From: a virus
Direction: 5' to 3' (one strand)
Virus record (IMG/VR): IMGVR_UViG_3300035698_011903
Coordinates: 1-22,056 of that record
DNA length: 22,056 nucleotides
Shown in pieces: positions 5,421-12,355 of the stretch (position 1 is the stretch's first letter; every line of letters begins with the position of its first letter). A program made the translations under genes and the position numbers. A model generated the notes under the pieces. That model ran no database searches. It was given only the letters and a program-made list of their open reading frames with translations, and was not told where the DNA came from.

Positions 5421-5452
5421 GGCTTCATAAGCAAAAAACATTTGAGGAAATA

Positions 5453-5746
5453 ATGAGCAAGCAATACATCCACACATGGAAGTGTAAAAATGGTAAGGCA
5501 TTTATTCAAGAGCACGATGTTGCAATAGGTAATATTGATGCTGCGATAGAAGAATATTACCAGCAACAAAGCATCAGCTTTCGATATTCCCATACATTGG
5601 TGATTGATACAGAAACTCTAGCTTGTCACATGGTAAATATAGAAGCGGAAATTGAATTTAGGGAAGAGCAAGAAGAAGAAGATAGCAAGCCTGAATATGA
5701 AAGCCTTACAGGCCATGAAATGGGTGTTTGTGCAGGGAGGGTTTAG
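5453..5746 (+). CDS. Hypothetical early protein, 97 aa
   Basis: This is the first gene of the rightward early operon. It has a GAGGAAATA ribosome binding site directly before ATG. The protein has a mixed strand/helix first part (MSKQYIHTWKCKNG, then NIDAAIEEYYQQQ) and a very acidic region (EIEFREEQEEEDSKPEYES). No known domain is recognised. First genes behind a pR promoter are often regulators or host takeover factors, but no DNA-binding motif is visible. Confidence 0.75.
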   Translation: MSKQYIHTWKCKNGKAFIQEHDVAIGNIDAAIEEYYQQQSISFRYSHTLVIDTETLACHMVNIEAEIEFREEQEEEDSKPEYESLTGHEMGVCAGRV

Positions 5747-5748
5747 TT

Positions 5749-5901
5749 GTGGCAAATGAAATCTACATACGCTGGAACCAGCCACATTACACCATAGAAA
5801 CTTGGTCTAAGCTAATGGCTATAACTATGCACAATTGCTTAAGCCGTGGTGAGTCTTACTTCCCACCTAGATTAAAGCCATCACAGATTAAAAGAGGTTA
5901 G
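5749..5901 (+). CDS. Hypothetical micro-protein, 50 aa, GTG start
   Basis: The GTG start is supported by a strong GGGAGGG ribosome binding site seven bases upstream, inside the end of the previous gene. The peptide reads MANEIYIRWNQPHYTIETWS at its start and ends with a basic tail (RLKPSQIKRG). It fills the gap between two other early genes with only two bases on either side, as expected for a tightly packed phage operon. Function unknown. Confidence 0.65.
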   Translation: MANEIYIRWNQPHYTIETWSKLMAITMHNCLSRGESYFPPRLKPSQIKRG

Positions 5902-5903
5902 TT

Positions 5904-6131
5904 ATGGATATGCAACAAATATTCAATAAGTTTTCTGCTAGCAAAGCAGCTTTAGAAACCCTAGCACGCGATACTTTTGTTTCTGAAGAAGTTTATTCGA
6001 TGCTTGAAGCTTTGGAAGCACTAGAAAAAACAGAGCGTAAGAATTTAAAGCGCTTCCACGGTGCGTTATCTAATATTGCAGATAGAGCATCAAAGTTAAG
6101 TTCTAAAATACAATTGGAGTTAAGGAAATAA
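5904..6131 (+). CDS. Hypothetical helical protein, 75 aa
   Basis: The protein is almost entirely helical and charged (MLEALEALEKTERKNLKRFH), so a helical hairpin or short coiled coil is likely. It carries no cysteine, membrane segment or signal peptide. A GAGG ribosome binding site precedes the ATG. Its TAA stop overlaps the next ATG (TAATG), so the two are translationally coupled. No function is recognised. Confidence 0.72.
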   Translation: MDMQQIFNKFSASKAALETLARDTFVSEEVYSMLEALEALEKTERKNLKRFHGALSNIADRASKLSSKIQLELRK

Positions 6132-6286
6132 TGAGCAAAAATTATATTACAAAATTAGCAGCGGTAATGATTATTTCGGGCTTTGCTTTCGCAATTGATA
6201 GCCCACCAAAGGAATATTGCAATGCTGATTACTGCATTATGGAAGGCCAAACACTTGAACAAATAGGTATATATCATGGAAAATAA
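6131..6286 (+). CDS. Small secreted protein with signal peptide, 51 aa
   Basis: A 51-aa frame starts at the ATG that overlaps the previous stop, with AGGAAATA as ribosome binding site. The N-terminus is a clear Sec signal peptide: MSKNYITK, a hydrophobic core (LAAVMIISGF), and an AFA cleavage site before Ile-Asp. The predicted mature part is only about 29 residues, with two cysteines five residues apart (CNADYC) and an acidic, soluble tail. It overlaps the ERF gene by 11 bp. A periplasmic protein in a recombination operon is unexpected. It might act in superinfection exclusion or envelope modification, but nothing in the sequence proves this. Confidence 0.7.
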   Translation: MSKNYITKLAAVMIISGFAFAIDSPPKEYCNADYCIMEGQTLEQIGIYHGK

Positions 6287-7073
6287 CAAAGAAGAAATAG
6301 TAAGTGCTGAACTAAATAAATTAGATTTAACGGTAGATTCAAAAAGCAGTAAGGTTGCAATCTCTCAGCCTGAAGATGCAATGCTTGCCATGATTGACAG
6401 GGTTTGTTCAGACTCAAACTTTGACATAGCCAAGATGGAAAAGCTTGTTGACATGCGTAATTCCGAGTTGTGTCGTGTAGCAGAAATAGATTTTAATCGC
6501 GCATTTTCAGAAATGCAGAGTAGCTTACCAAGAGTTGTTGCTACGCATAAGAATACTCAGACAAATTCAAAGTATGCAAAAATTGAAGATATAAACAAAG
6601 CTGTTCTACCTGTACTTAATCAATATGGCTTTGGTATTTCATTCAGGATTCTATCACAAGAGAAGGAAGGTGTAATAGTACGTGCAGTTCTTACCCACTC
6701 AAGAGGTCACAAAGAGTCTACAGACCTGTTCATGCCATACGATAAAACAGGAGCACAAGGCAAAGTAAATAAAACCGATATCCATGCCACAGGCTCAACT
6801 ATCACCTATGCCAAGCGTTATGCGATGTGCATGTTGCTTGATATTAGCACTGGAGACAATGACGGCAACAATAAGCCAGCACAATTTATAACTCAACAGC
6901 AAGCAGAAGAAATTAACCGTTTATTGGAAGAAACCGCTTCCGACAAAGTAAAATTTGTACGTGATTATATGAGGGCTGAGGCGGTTACAAAAATCCTTTC
7001 TGGAGATTATAAAAAAGCCATTAACGCTCTTGAAACAAAACGTAAAAAAGGAAACAGCAATGCAAATTTATAA
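6276..7073 (+). CDS. erf: ERF-family single-strand annealing protein
   Basis: ERF proteins anneal complementary single strands and stimulate recombination in phages such as P22. The core is visible at about residues 65-200: AEIDFNRAFSEMQSSLPRVV, then TNSKYAKIEDINKAVLPVLN, GFGISFRI, and HATGSTITYAKRYAMCMLLD with a GDNDGN turn. The C-terminal helical region (TQQQAEEINRLLEET, then DYKKAINALE) is the usual appendage of this family. The length of 265 aa fits. The next gene is the partner exonuclease and overlaps it by 14 bp. Its own ribosome binding site is weak, so translation probably couples to the secreted micro-protein upstream. Confidence 0.93.
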   Translation: MENNKEEIVSAELNKLDLTVDSKSSKVAISQPEDAMLAMIDRVCSDSNFDIAKMEKLVDMRNSELCRVAEIDFNRAFSEMQSSLPRVVATHKNTQTNSKYAKIEDINKAVLPVLNQYGFGISFRILSQEKEGVIVRAVLTHSRGHKESTDLFMPYDKTGAQGKVNKTDIHATGSTITYAKRYAMCMLLDISTGDNDGNNKPAQFITQQQAEEINRLLEETASDKVKFVRDYMRAEAVTKILSGDYKKAINALETKRKKGNSNANL

Positions 7074-7686
7074 TGATATAGAGCAAGGTTCAGTTGAGTG
7101 GTATACCGTTCGATCTGAAAAACCTACCGCGTCTTGTTTTGACAAAATATTATCGCCAACGGGAAAACCTTCAACACAATCAGGAGCATATGCCGAAGTG
7201 TTGCTGGCTGAACTAATGACTGGAGGTTCAGTTGAAGAGTGGGAAGGGAATCAGTGGAGCGAACGAGGAAATAGCCTTGAAAGCGATGCTGTTCTTTTTT
7301 ACGAGCTACAAAATGACGTTGAGACTAAGAAAGTTGGTTTTGTTACTAATTATGGAGTTGGATGCAGCCCAGATAGATTTGTTGGAGATGACGGACTATT
7401 AGAAATTAAATGCCCGAAAGCCTCAACGCACGTTAAATATCTCTTAAATAATAAAATGGAACCAAAATATATACCGCAAGTTCAGGGTCAACTTTATGTC
7501 ACAGGGCGCAAGTGGTGCGATTGGGTTTCATACCACCCGCTAATGGCTCCGGTAATTATTCGAGTTGAGCGTGATGAATCGTATATCACGAAATTATCTG
7601 GAGAGTTACATAAGTTCCTAAAGCTATTGGAAAGCAAAAAACAGTGCATGATAGAGCTTGGGCACATTAAAGAGGAGGCAGTATAA
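7060..7686 (+). CDS. YqaJ-family recombination exonuclease
   Basis: This is a nuclease of the lambda-exonuclease/YqaJ group that resects DNA ends for the annealing protein. It has the start helix QGSVEWYTVRSEKPTAS and ERGNSLESDAV. The PD-(D/E)xK core is GCSPDRFVGDDGLLEIKCP (Asp, then Glu-Ile-Lys), and PQVQGQLYVTGRKWCDWVSY supplies the conserved QxQ motif. I chose ATG 7060 because AAAGGAAA precedes it; an upstream in-frame ATG at 7030 lies deep inside the ERF gene and lacks a ribosome binding site. The resulting 208 aa is typical. Confidence 0.93.
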   Translation: MQIYNDIEQGSVEWYTVRSEKPTASCFDKILSPTGKPSTQSGAYAEVLLAELMTGGSVEEWEGNQWSERGNSLESDAVLFYELQNDVETKKVGFVTNYGVGCSPDRFVGDDGLLEIKCPKASTHVKYLLNNKMEPKYIPQVQGQLYVTGRKWCDWVSYHPLMAPVIIRVERDESYITKLSGELHKFLKLLESKKQCMIELGHIKEEAV

Positions 7687-8726
7687 TGTCGGAATTATTA
7701 GCAGTACAGGAACTAACGCCTGCAATTTTTACCAATAACGGAGTTGACCCACTTCTGAAAGATATTCAGGAAAAGGTTGCCAATTTTAATGCCGACATAT
7801 CAACCGAGGAAGGTCGCAGCGAGATAAAATCTTTTGCCTATAAAATAGCAAGGTCAAAAACTGCTCTTGATGATATGGGTAAAGAGCTTGTTTCTGAATG
7901 GAAGAGTAAATCAAAATTGGTTGACGCAGAACGCAAACGTGTTCGTGATGCTATGGATGAAATGAGAGATGCTGTGCGCAAACCTCTTAATGACTGGGAG
8001 GATGAAGAAAAAGCCAGAATTGAAAATCACGAAAACACCATATTAGAAATTATTAACATGGGTGGTATAGCTGAAAAAGACTGGCAAACTTTGAATATAG
8101 ATTCTCTTAAGCGCAGCCTAGAACAAACACTAAAGAATTTTAAGGTAATGGATTGGCAGGAGTTTTCTGAAAGAGCAAATCAGATAATTCCTGAGGCAAT
8201 AGAAAAAATTGAGACTGCCATTGCAAAACGTGAGACGCACGATAAAGAGCAGGTTGAACTAGCTGAGTTCCGAAAAGAAAAAGCCGAACGTGATAAGCGT
8301 GAGTATGAAGAAAAACTAAAAGCCGAAGCTGCTGAAAAAGCTCGTATAGAAGCAGAAACTAAAGCTGCTTATGAAAGGGTCGAGACCGAGCGTAAAGTAA
8401 AAGCTGAGGCAGAACGTCACGAGCGTGAAAAGAAAGCTGCCGAAGAAGCAAATCAACGTGCAGAAGCAGAGCTGAAAGCTGCCAAAGAAAAAGCTAAACA
8501 TGATGCAGAGGAAGCCGTCAAACGTGAGCGCGAAAGAGTTGCTGCCAAACAGGAGGCAATACGCCAGAAAGAATTAAAGCGCGAATCCAACAAAAAGCAT
8601 AAAGCAAAAATTCACTTAGAAATAAAAGATGCACTTGTGCTTTGCGGTCTTAATCCTTTAGATGCAGATGCGGTTATTGAAGCGCTTTCTCGGGGTAAAA
8701 TCCCTAACATATTAATTAAGTATTAG
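7686..8726 (+). CDS. Coiled-coil phage protein of the recombination cluster, 346 aa
   Basis: The N-terminal third (about 1-170) is helical and includes LVSEWKSKSKLVDAERKRVR. Residues about 195-305 are an unbroken Ala/Glu/Lys/Arg coiled coil of the sort often mislabelled TolA. The last 40 residues form a small conserved module (DALVLCGLNPLDADAVIEAL then GKIPNILIKY) found in phage proteins that accompany YqaJ nucleases. There is no membrane segment, so a true TolA function is ruled out. Its stop-start junction with the exonuclease (TAATG) and a GAGGAGG ribosome binding site show coupled expression. It may be a structural partner in recombination; this is inference. Confidence 0.85.
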   Translation: MSELLAVQELTPAIFTNNGVDPLLKDIQEKVANFNADISTEEGRSEIKSFAYKIARSKTALDDMGKELVSEWKSKSKLVDAERKRVRDAMDEMRDAVRKPLNDWEDEEKARIENHENTILEIINMGGIAEKDWQTLNIDSLKRSLEQTLKNFKVMDWQEFSERANQIIPEAIEKIETAIAKRETHDKEQVELAEFRKEKAERDKREYEEKLKAEAAEKARIEAETKAAYERVETERKVKAEAERHEREKKAAEEANQRAEAELKAAKEKAKHDAEEAVKRERERVAAKQEAIRQKELKRESNKKHKAKIHLEIKDALVLCGLNPLDADAVIEALSRGKIPNILIKY

Positions 8727-8730
8727 GTAA

Positions 8731-8883
8731 ATGATTATGGTTGATAAAGAAATTGATAAAAGAACAGAGCTGGATTGGTCAAGAGAATGTGAAAACTGTG
8801 GAGAGACACTAATTGTTCCGCTAACCAGAATGTGCGGCCCATGTACTTTTGGTGAGGCTGACACACAGGGAGGGAATTGGTAA
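8731..8883 (+). CDS. Zinc-ribbon micro-protein, 50 aa
   Basis: Two intact knuckles are present: CENCGE at about residue 20 and CGPC at about residue 35, separated by 11 residues, which fits one zinc site. AGGTAA precedes the ATG; a second ATG two codons later is also possible. The stop overlaps the next start (TAATG), and GGGAGGG near its 3' end serves as that gene's ribosome binding site. Such ribbons are common in phage recombination operons; the partner is unknown. Confidence 0.72.
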   Translation: MIMVDKEIDKRTELDWSRECENCGETLIVPLTRMCGPCTFGEADTQGGNW

Positions 8884-9701
8884 TGATACCTCAAACCCTC
8901 ATAGAAAAAGCAAGGTTAAAAGGAACTGACGCAGAATTTCAAGCTTATGTGCGTAAGTTCCCTTCTTGCCTATCAAATTCATATAGTGAATTTATAAATG
9001 GCGAAGGGCGCTGTGAATTTTCACATGAAAGGCAGGTAGCAGATGGTTCTGGTTTGGGAATCAAGCCACAATATAGCGGAGTGCCACTTACAAGCTTTGA
9101 GCATAAAACCTGCCATCAGCGAGGGCAGTCATTTTTTAACAAGCCCGATTGGTGGAATAGGCAAAAAGTAAAATATCTGGTGAGCTGGATAAATGGAGTT
9201 GCACCCCCAAAGAGTGAAGAGCAAAAAACATGTTGGAAACAAGAATACATTATTGAAGATGCAAACCATCTAGATGCAATAAGGCATTTGCTTGAAAGGC
9301 ATTTTACTAAGCCTAATGCACCAGCCGTTAAGCTTACATTGCAACGCCATGTAAATAGGCGTAGCAATAAACAGAATCGTGCAATGTGGGGCGTTATATA
9401 TAAGCAATGCCTTGATATCTACAAAGGAAATGGCGTGGCATTTAAAAAGGATTTGGAGGCGTTCGCAACCAAGCTTGTTGATAATGCTGGCATAGCTCTA
9501 ACCACTGATTTTGTCCATGATATGTTTAAATTACTATTCAACGGCAATCAGTCAACGGCAAAGCTAAATACCATTCAGAGTAAAGAATATTTTGAGACGG
9601 TACGAGGGCATTTCCTACATAAACACCGCGAAGAAATAAAAGAACCCTTAAGCCCAGAACAATTTTATAACCAGCAAAAAGGAAAAACAAATGAGCGTTA
9701 A
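8883..9701 (+). CDS. HNH/Ref-like nuclease domain fused to a NinB-like domain, 272 aa
   Basis: Residues about 45-105 look like an HNH/DUF968/P1-Ref-type module: CEFSHERQVADGSGLGIKPQ, then GVPLTSFEHKTCHQRGQSFF and a YLVSWI helix, with histidines spaced as in these nucleases. Residues about 145-255 resemble NinB, a lambda recombination protein that binds single-stranded DNA: VKLTLQRHVNRRSNKQNRAM with WGVIY, and a C-terminal YFETVRGHFLHKH helix. The two parts are normally separate genes, so I read this as a natural fusion. Start: ATG at 8883 with GGGAGGG upstream, preferred over TTG 8877. It lies next to ssb. The domain calls are by eye. Confidence 0.72.
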   Translation: MIPQTLIEKARLKGTDAEFQAYVRKFPSCLSNSYSEFINGEGRCEFSHERQVADGSGLGIKPQYSGVPLTSFEHKTCHQRGQSFFNKPDWWNRQKVKYLVSWINGVAPPKSEEQKTCWKQEYIIEDANHLDAIRHLLERHFTKPNAPAVKLTLQRHVNRRSNKQNRAMWGVIYKQCLDIYKGNGVAFKKDLEAFATKLVDNAGIALTTDFVHDMFKLLFNGNQSTAKLNTIQSKEYFETVRGHFLHKHREEIKEPLSPEQFYNQQKGKTNER

Positions 9702-10116
9702 CAAGGTAATTATTTTAGGAAATGTGGGAAAAGAACCTGAAATTAGGTCAACAAAAAATGGCAAAGATATAGCTAATCTATCTATAGCAACCTCTGAAAG
9801 CTGGAAAGATAAAGCGACTAGCGAGCGCAAAGAAAAAACCGAGTGGCACAGGGTTGTTATATTCAACGAAGGAATTGTCAATGTAGTTAAGAACTACGTA
9901 AAAAAAGGCTCTAAACTATATGTTGAAGGCTCTTTGCAAACTCGTAAGTGGCAAGATAAAGATGGTAGCGATAGGTATAGCACAGAGGTAGTCTTGCAAG
10001 GGTTTAATAGCGCACTAAAGCTACTTGGCAGTAAAAAGCAAGAGAGTTCATCAACCTGCAACGAGCAGAGCAACGACATACCTGCTAATAACTTTGATGA
10101 CGAAATTCCATTTTAA
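9691..10116 (+). CDS. ssb: Single-stranded DNA-binding protein
   Basis: The OB fold starts with MSVNKVIILGNVGKEPEIRS and continues through TEWHRVVIFN, VKKGSKLYVEGSLQTRKWQD and a YSTEVVLQGF strand. A short disordered linker ends in the acidic tip DDEIPF, which in bacterial SSB recruits partner proteins. The 141 aa is typical of phage and small bacterial SSBs. AAAGGAAAA precedes the ATG. The gene overlaps the nuclease/NinB fusion by 11 bp and completes the ERF-YqaJ recombination set. Confidence 0.96.
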   Translation: MSVNKVIILGNVGKEPEIRSTKNGKDIANLSIATSESWKDKATSERKEKTEWHRVVIFNEGIVNVVKNYVKKGSKLYVEGSLQTRKWQDKDGSDRYSTEVVLQGFNSALKLLGSKKQESSSTCNEQSNDIPANNFDDEIPF

Positions 10117-10150
10117 GCAATTACAAATTATAAACAATTAGAGGTGTAAA

Positions 10151-10504
10151 ATGTCCAGAAAAACAGAAGAAACAAATGCAATAGATAAAGTCGTAGGGGA
10201 AAAAATACAAGAGCGACGTATTTCTATGGGATTATCGCGTATTGAGCTAGCAGAAAAAATAAACTGTAGTCACCAGCAATTATTAAAATATGAAAAATCA
10301 TATAATAGGATTTCTGCAGGAAGGCTATCTTTAGTTTCCAGTGCCTTAAACACTCCTATAGGGTATTTCTTTGATGGCTGCAACGCTGATTCATCTAATG
10401 AAAACAGCAGAATGGTTATCGAATTATCTCGAAATGCAATGAAGGTAGATAAAAATAAAAAAGATATCCTAGTTAAATTATCTAGAGACTTGATGGAGGT
10501 TTAA
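10151..10504 (+). CDS. XRE-family transcriptional regulator, 117 aa
   Basis: A Cro/C1-type HTH spans about residues 15-70: IQERRISMGLSRIELAEKIN, CSHQQLLKYEKS, then ISAGRLSLVSSALNTPIGYF. The C-terminal helix is lysine-rich and may aid dimer formation. There is no LexA-type protease domain, so a RecA-cleaved repressor is unlikely. This architecture is frequent in alphaproteobacterial genomes and phages. GAGGTGTAAA precedes ATG. It is expressed at the end of the rightward early operon and could act as a late repressor or activator; the target is unknown. Confidence 0.88.
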   Translation: MSRKTEETNAIDKVVGEKIQERRISMGLSRIELAEKINCSHQQLLKYEKSYNRISAGRLSLVSSALNTPIGYFFDGCNADSSNENSRMVIELSRNAMKVDKNKKDILVKLSRDLMEV

Positions 10505-11011
10505 GTGAAAGATAGCACTTTTTTAGACCAAGAAGAAATATGTGATCTTACAGGAAGGCGTAGAAAGGGTTCTCAACTTCATGCTTTACGTTTTATGGGG
10601 ATAGAGCATCGTGTCAGACCTAATGGTAGCGTTGCAGTGTTGAGAGATCATATTAGCAAGCAGATGGGTGGAAGTATTAACGCAGGAATTGCTACTCCTA
10701 ATATTGATATTAATTGGGATAGGGTAAATGCCTATTATTATCAAGTTCCACCAGGTTATGAATCTCACTGGGATAATAAAAAAACTTTTAAACTTGGTAA
10801 TTCTTTGTCTGTTTTAATCCTATTTTTTATACTCTTTAATCATCTTCTCACCAGACCTCCCAAGCACATACCCCCCAAGGCCGACTTTGATAATACCAAG
10901 CAATTCCAATTCTATAGCTTCACTCACACCAGGTGCAGTAAATCCCAGCCATTTAGCAACTACCAGCCCAACGAAAGTAACCATCGTTACCGGTCGCCAG
11001 TTTCTCTGTAG
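10505..11011 (+). CDS. DUF4224 protein with an anomalous C-terminal extension, 168 aa
   Basis: Residues about 5-50 match the small DUF4224 phage domain: FLDQEEICDLTGRRRKGSQL, HALRFMGIEHRVRPNG, SVAVLRDH. The GTG start has GGAGG five bases upstream and abuts the previous stop. After about residue 100 the frame runs on for 64 codons antisense to the holin gene. That part is low-complexity and not protein-like (KHIPPKADFDNTKQFQFY), as expected when a stop codon has been lost. Proteins of this type usually end around 75-100 residues. The function of DUF4224 is unknown. Confidence 0.75.
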   Translation: MKDSTFLDQEEICDLTGRRRKGSQLHALRFMGIEHRVRPNGSVAVLRDHISKQMGGSINAGIATPNIDINWDRVNAYYYQVPPGYESHWDNKKTFKLGNSLSVLILFFILFNHLLTRPPKHIPPKADFDNTKQFQFYSFTHTRCSKSQPFSNYQPNESNHRYRSPVSL

Positions 11012-11185
11012 CCAAGAATCCCCATTAGCTTCTGCTGTGATAATAGCTGATTGTGACTGCAGTAATGAATTTTGGATTTGCTGCGCTACTTGTTGCCGCT
11101 TTAATTCGTCTGCAGGATCTGGGAATAGACTCTTAGCAATCTGGTTTCCTATACCGCCAAAAACCTCTAAAGCTTTAAGAATCAT
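10820..11185 (-). CDS. Holin with three TM segments (GTA-type), 121 aa
   Basis: It matches the holin family of gene transfer agents and alphaproteobacterial prophages: a hydrophobic N-terminal helix (MILKALEVFGGIGNQIAKSL), a basic/polar middle ending in NGDSWLQRNWRP, then TM segment VTMVTFVGLVVAKWLGF and TM segment IIKVGLGGYVLGRSGEK. It would form the membrane hole that releases the lysozyme encoded just upstream. The ATG at 11185 has AAAGG eight bases upstream and is preferred over GTG 11194 and ATG 11191, which sit on or too near that site. It overlaps the endolysin gene by 11 bp and the convergent DUF4224 frame by 192 bp. Confidence 0.9.
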   Translation of the reverse strand: MILKALEVFGGIGNQIAKSLFPDPADELKRQQVAQQIQNSLLQSQSAIITAEANGDSWLQRNWRPVTMVTFVGLVVAKWLGFTAPGVSEAIELELLGIIKVGLGGYVLGRSGEKMIKEYKK

Positions 11186-11612
11186 AATCATCACCTTTCA
11201 GTATCATAGCTGCAACGCGCAGCGCCCTTTCAGGGGTATCACTTTTAGCCCATTTAGAATCTAAAGACTCCTCATACGCCTCTTGCCAATCTAAACGATT
11301 CATAGCTGCTAACATTTTCTTGAAGCCAAGTAATCCTTGTAACCCCAACTGGAAGCACATATTGCATAACGCCCTTCTTCTTGCTTCATTTAGATTTTTG
11401 AAGAATGGTAAATTATTTTCAAGTTGGTGGAGCACCTTATTGATATCATTTTGCAATAGGTAGTTCGCTTCATCTTCAGTTATCCCACCACCTTTACGGC
11501 TATCTATCAACCTACCAAAACCAATAGTAAGATATCCAAGGTGATCTTCATATGCGTGCAAGACTAACCCCTCATCATGTTTTAGATCTCTAGTTAGCTT
11601 TTCTTTGTTCAT
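11175..11612 (-). CDS. Endolysin, T4-type lysozyme (GH24)
   Basis: This muramidase cleaves the peptidoglycan sugar backbone at lysis. The catalytic triad is E14, D23 and T29, with the same spacing as T4 lysozyme (E11, D20, T26), within KHDEGLVLHAYEDHLGYLTI followed by GFGRLID. RRRALCNMCFQLGLQGLLGF and WAKSDTPERALRVAAMI cover the C-terminal lobe. The length of 145 aa is standard. There is no signal peptide or SAR anchor, so release depends on the holin. The ribosome binding site is GAGG. Confidence 0.95.
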   Translation of the reverse strand: MNKEKLTRDLKHDEGLVLHAYEDHLGYLTIGFGRLIDSRKGGGITEDEANYLLQNDINKVLHQLENNLPFFKNLNEARRRALCNMCFQLGLQGLLGFKKMLAAMNRLDWQEAYEESLDSKWAKSDTPERALRVAAMILKGDDYDS

Positions 11613-11955
11613 TTGGAACCTCTAATTTTTGTAATCTTTTTTCGTAAATATCAAATTTAAGGTTATAAAGCTGTTGATCTTTCATAGCATCTTTATAGGT
11701 ATATCTATCACGCCTTCTATCCTTAAGCACAGCCTCAATAACTCTAACTTTATCGTTCAGCCTTGATATCTTACCGTCCGTATTAACAAAAAGATTTTTT
11801 ATATCATTTTGAACAACCGCTAAAGTTATTGTGTTGTTATTTAAAACAGCAAACAAACCCAGTATACCTGTAACAACAAGCGCACTTACCACTCGTAGGG
11901 CTATTCGATCAATACTAGATAACCCTCTTTCATCATCATTAGCTTCTTTTTTCAT
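11590..11955 (-). CDS. Membrane-anchored coiled-coil protein of the lysis cassette, 121 aa
   Basis: A charged N-terminus is followed by one TM helix at about residues 17-40 (RIALRVVSALVVTGILGLFA), then a coiled-coil region with heptad-like leucines and isoleucines (LVQNDIKNLF-type start, ISRLNDKVRVIEAVLKDRRR). It overlaps the lysozyme gene by 23 bp and the upstream gene by an ATGA junction. The position and a TM-plus-periplasmic-coil design fit an inner-membrane spanin subunit or an accessory holin. No outer-membrane spanin lipoprotein was found nested in it, so the role is open. Confidence 0.75.
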   Translation of the reverse strand: MKKEANDDERGLSSIDRIALRVVSALVVTGILGLFAVLNNNTITLAVVQNDIKNLFVNTDGKISRLNDKVRVIEAVLKDRRRDRYTYKDAMKDQQLYNLKFDIYEKRLQKLEVPNEQRKAN

Positions 11956-12275
11956 GATTCTTCTACATAATTATTATCGACCATCCAATCGTAAGTCTTT
12001 ATAGAGCCGCCAGCAGATGGAATAGCCGTATTCTGTTCTTCCGTAATATCTTCATCACTTAAAAAGATAAACGCTTTGCCATCATCAGCTACAATTACAT
12101 TGCAGAATTTTGTAGTAGGAGTGTCTGTGACAACTACGCCAGACTTGTAACTATAAAGTGTACTACCGTTTTTTAATTCAGCAGGCTGCGTCACTAAGTA
12201 ATCACTCCATAAATCATCCGCGAAACTATTTGCAGCAGCTTCTGTGTTAAATAATATGTATTTTCCATTTTCCAT
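11952..12275 (-). CDS. Hypothetical virion-region protein, 107 aa
   Basis: A small acidic protein with no domain I recognise. It begins MENGKYILFNTEAAANSFAD and contains a beta-rich segment (GVVVTDTPTTKFCNVIVADD). Phage tail-fibre regions often carry such short proteins between fibre and lysis genes. It ends in an ATGA overlap with the lysis-cassette coiled-coil gene. No good ribosome binding site is seen; the leader TATATCATAAA is AT-rich. Confidence 0.72.
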   Translation of the reverse strand: MENGKYILFNTEAAANSFADDLWSDYLVTQPAELKNGSTLYSYKSGVVVTDTPTTKFCNVIVADDGKAFIFLSDEDITEEQNTAIPSAGGSIKTYDWMVDNNYVEES

Positions 12276-12355
12276 TTTATGATATAATCCCTATTCCAAA
12301 TTCAGTAGATAAATGATTAGTCTATCTATATCCGTAGTTGCGCCTGTAAATATGA

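Noticed and set aside
10820-11264. Plus-strand 125-codon frame opposite the holin and lysozyme genes
   Set aside because: Antisense to two confidently identified lysis genes and without ribosome binding site.
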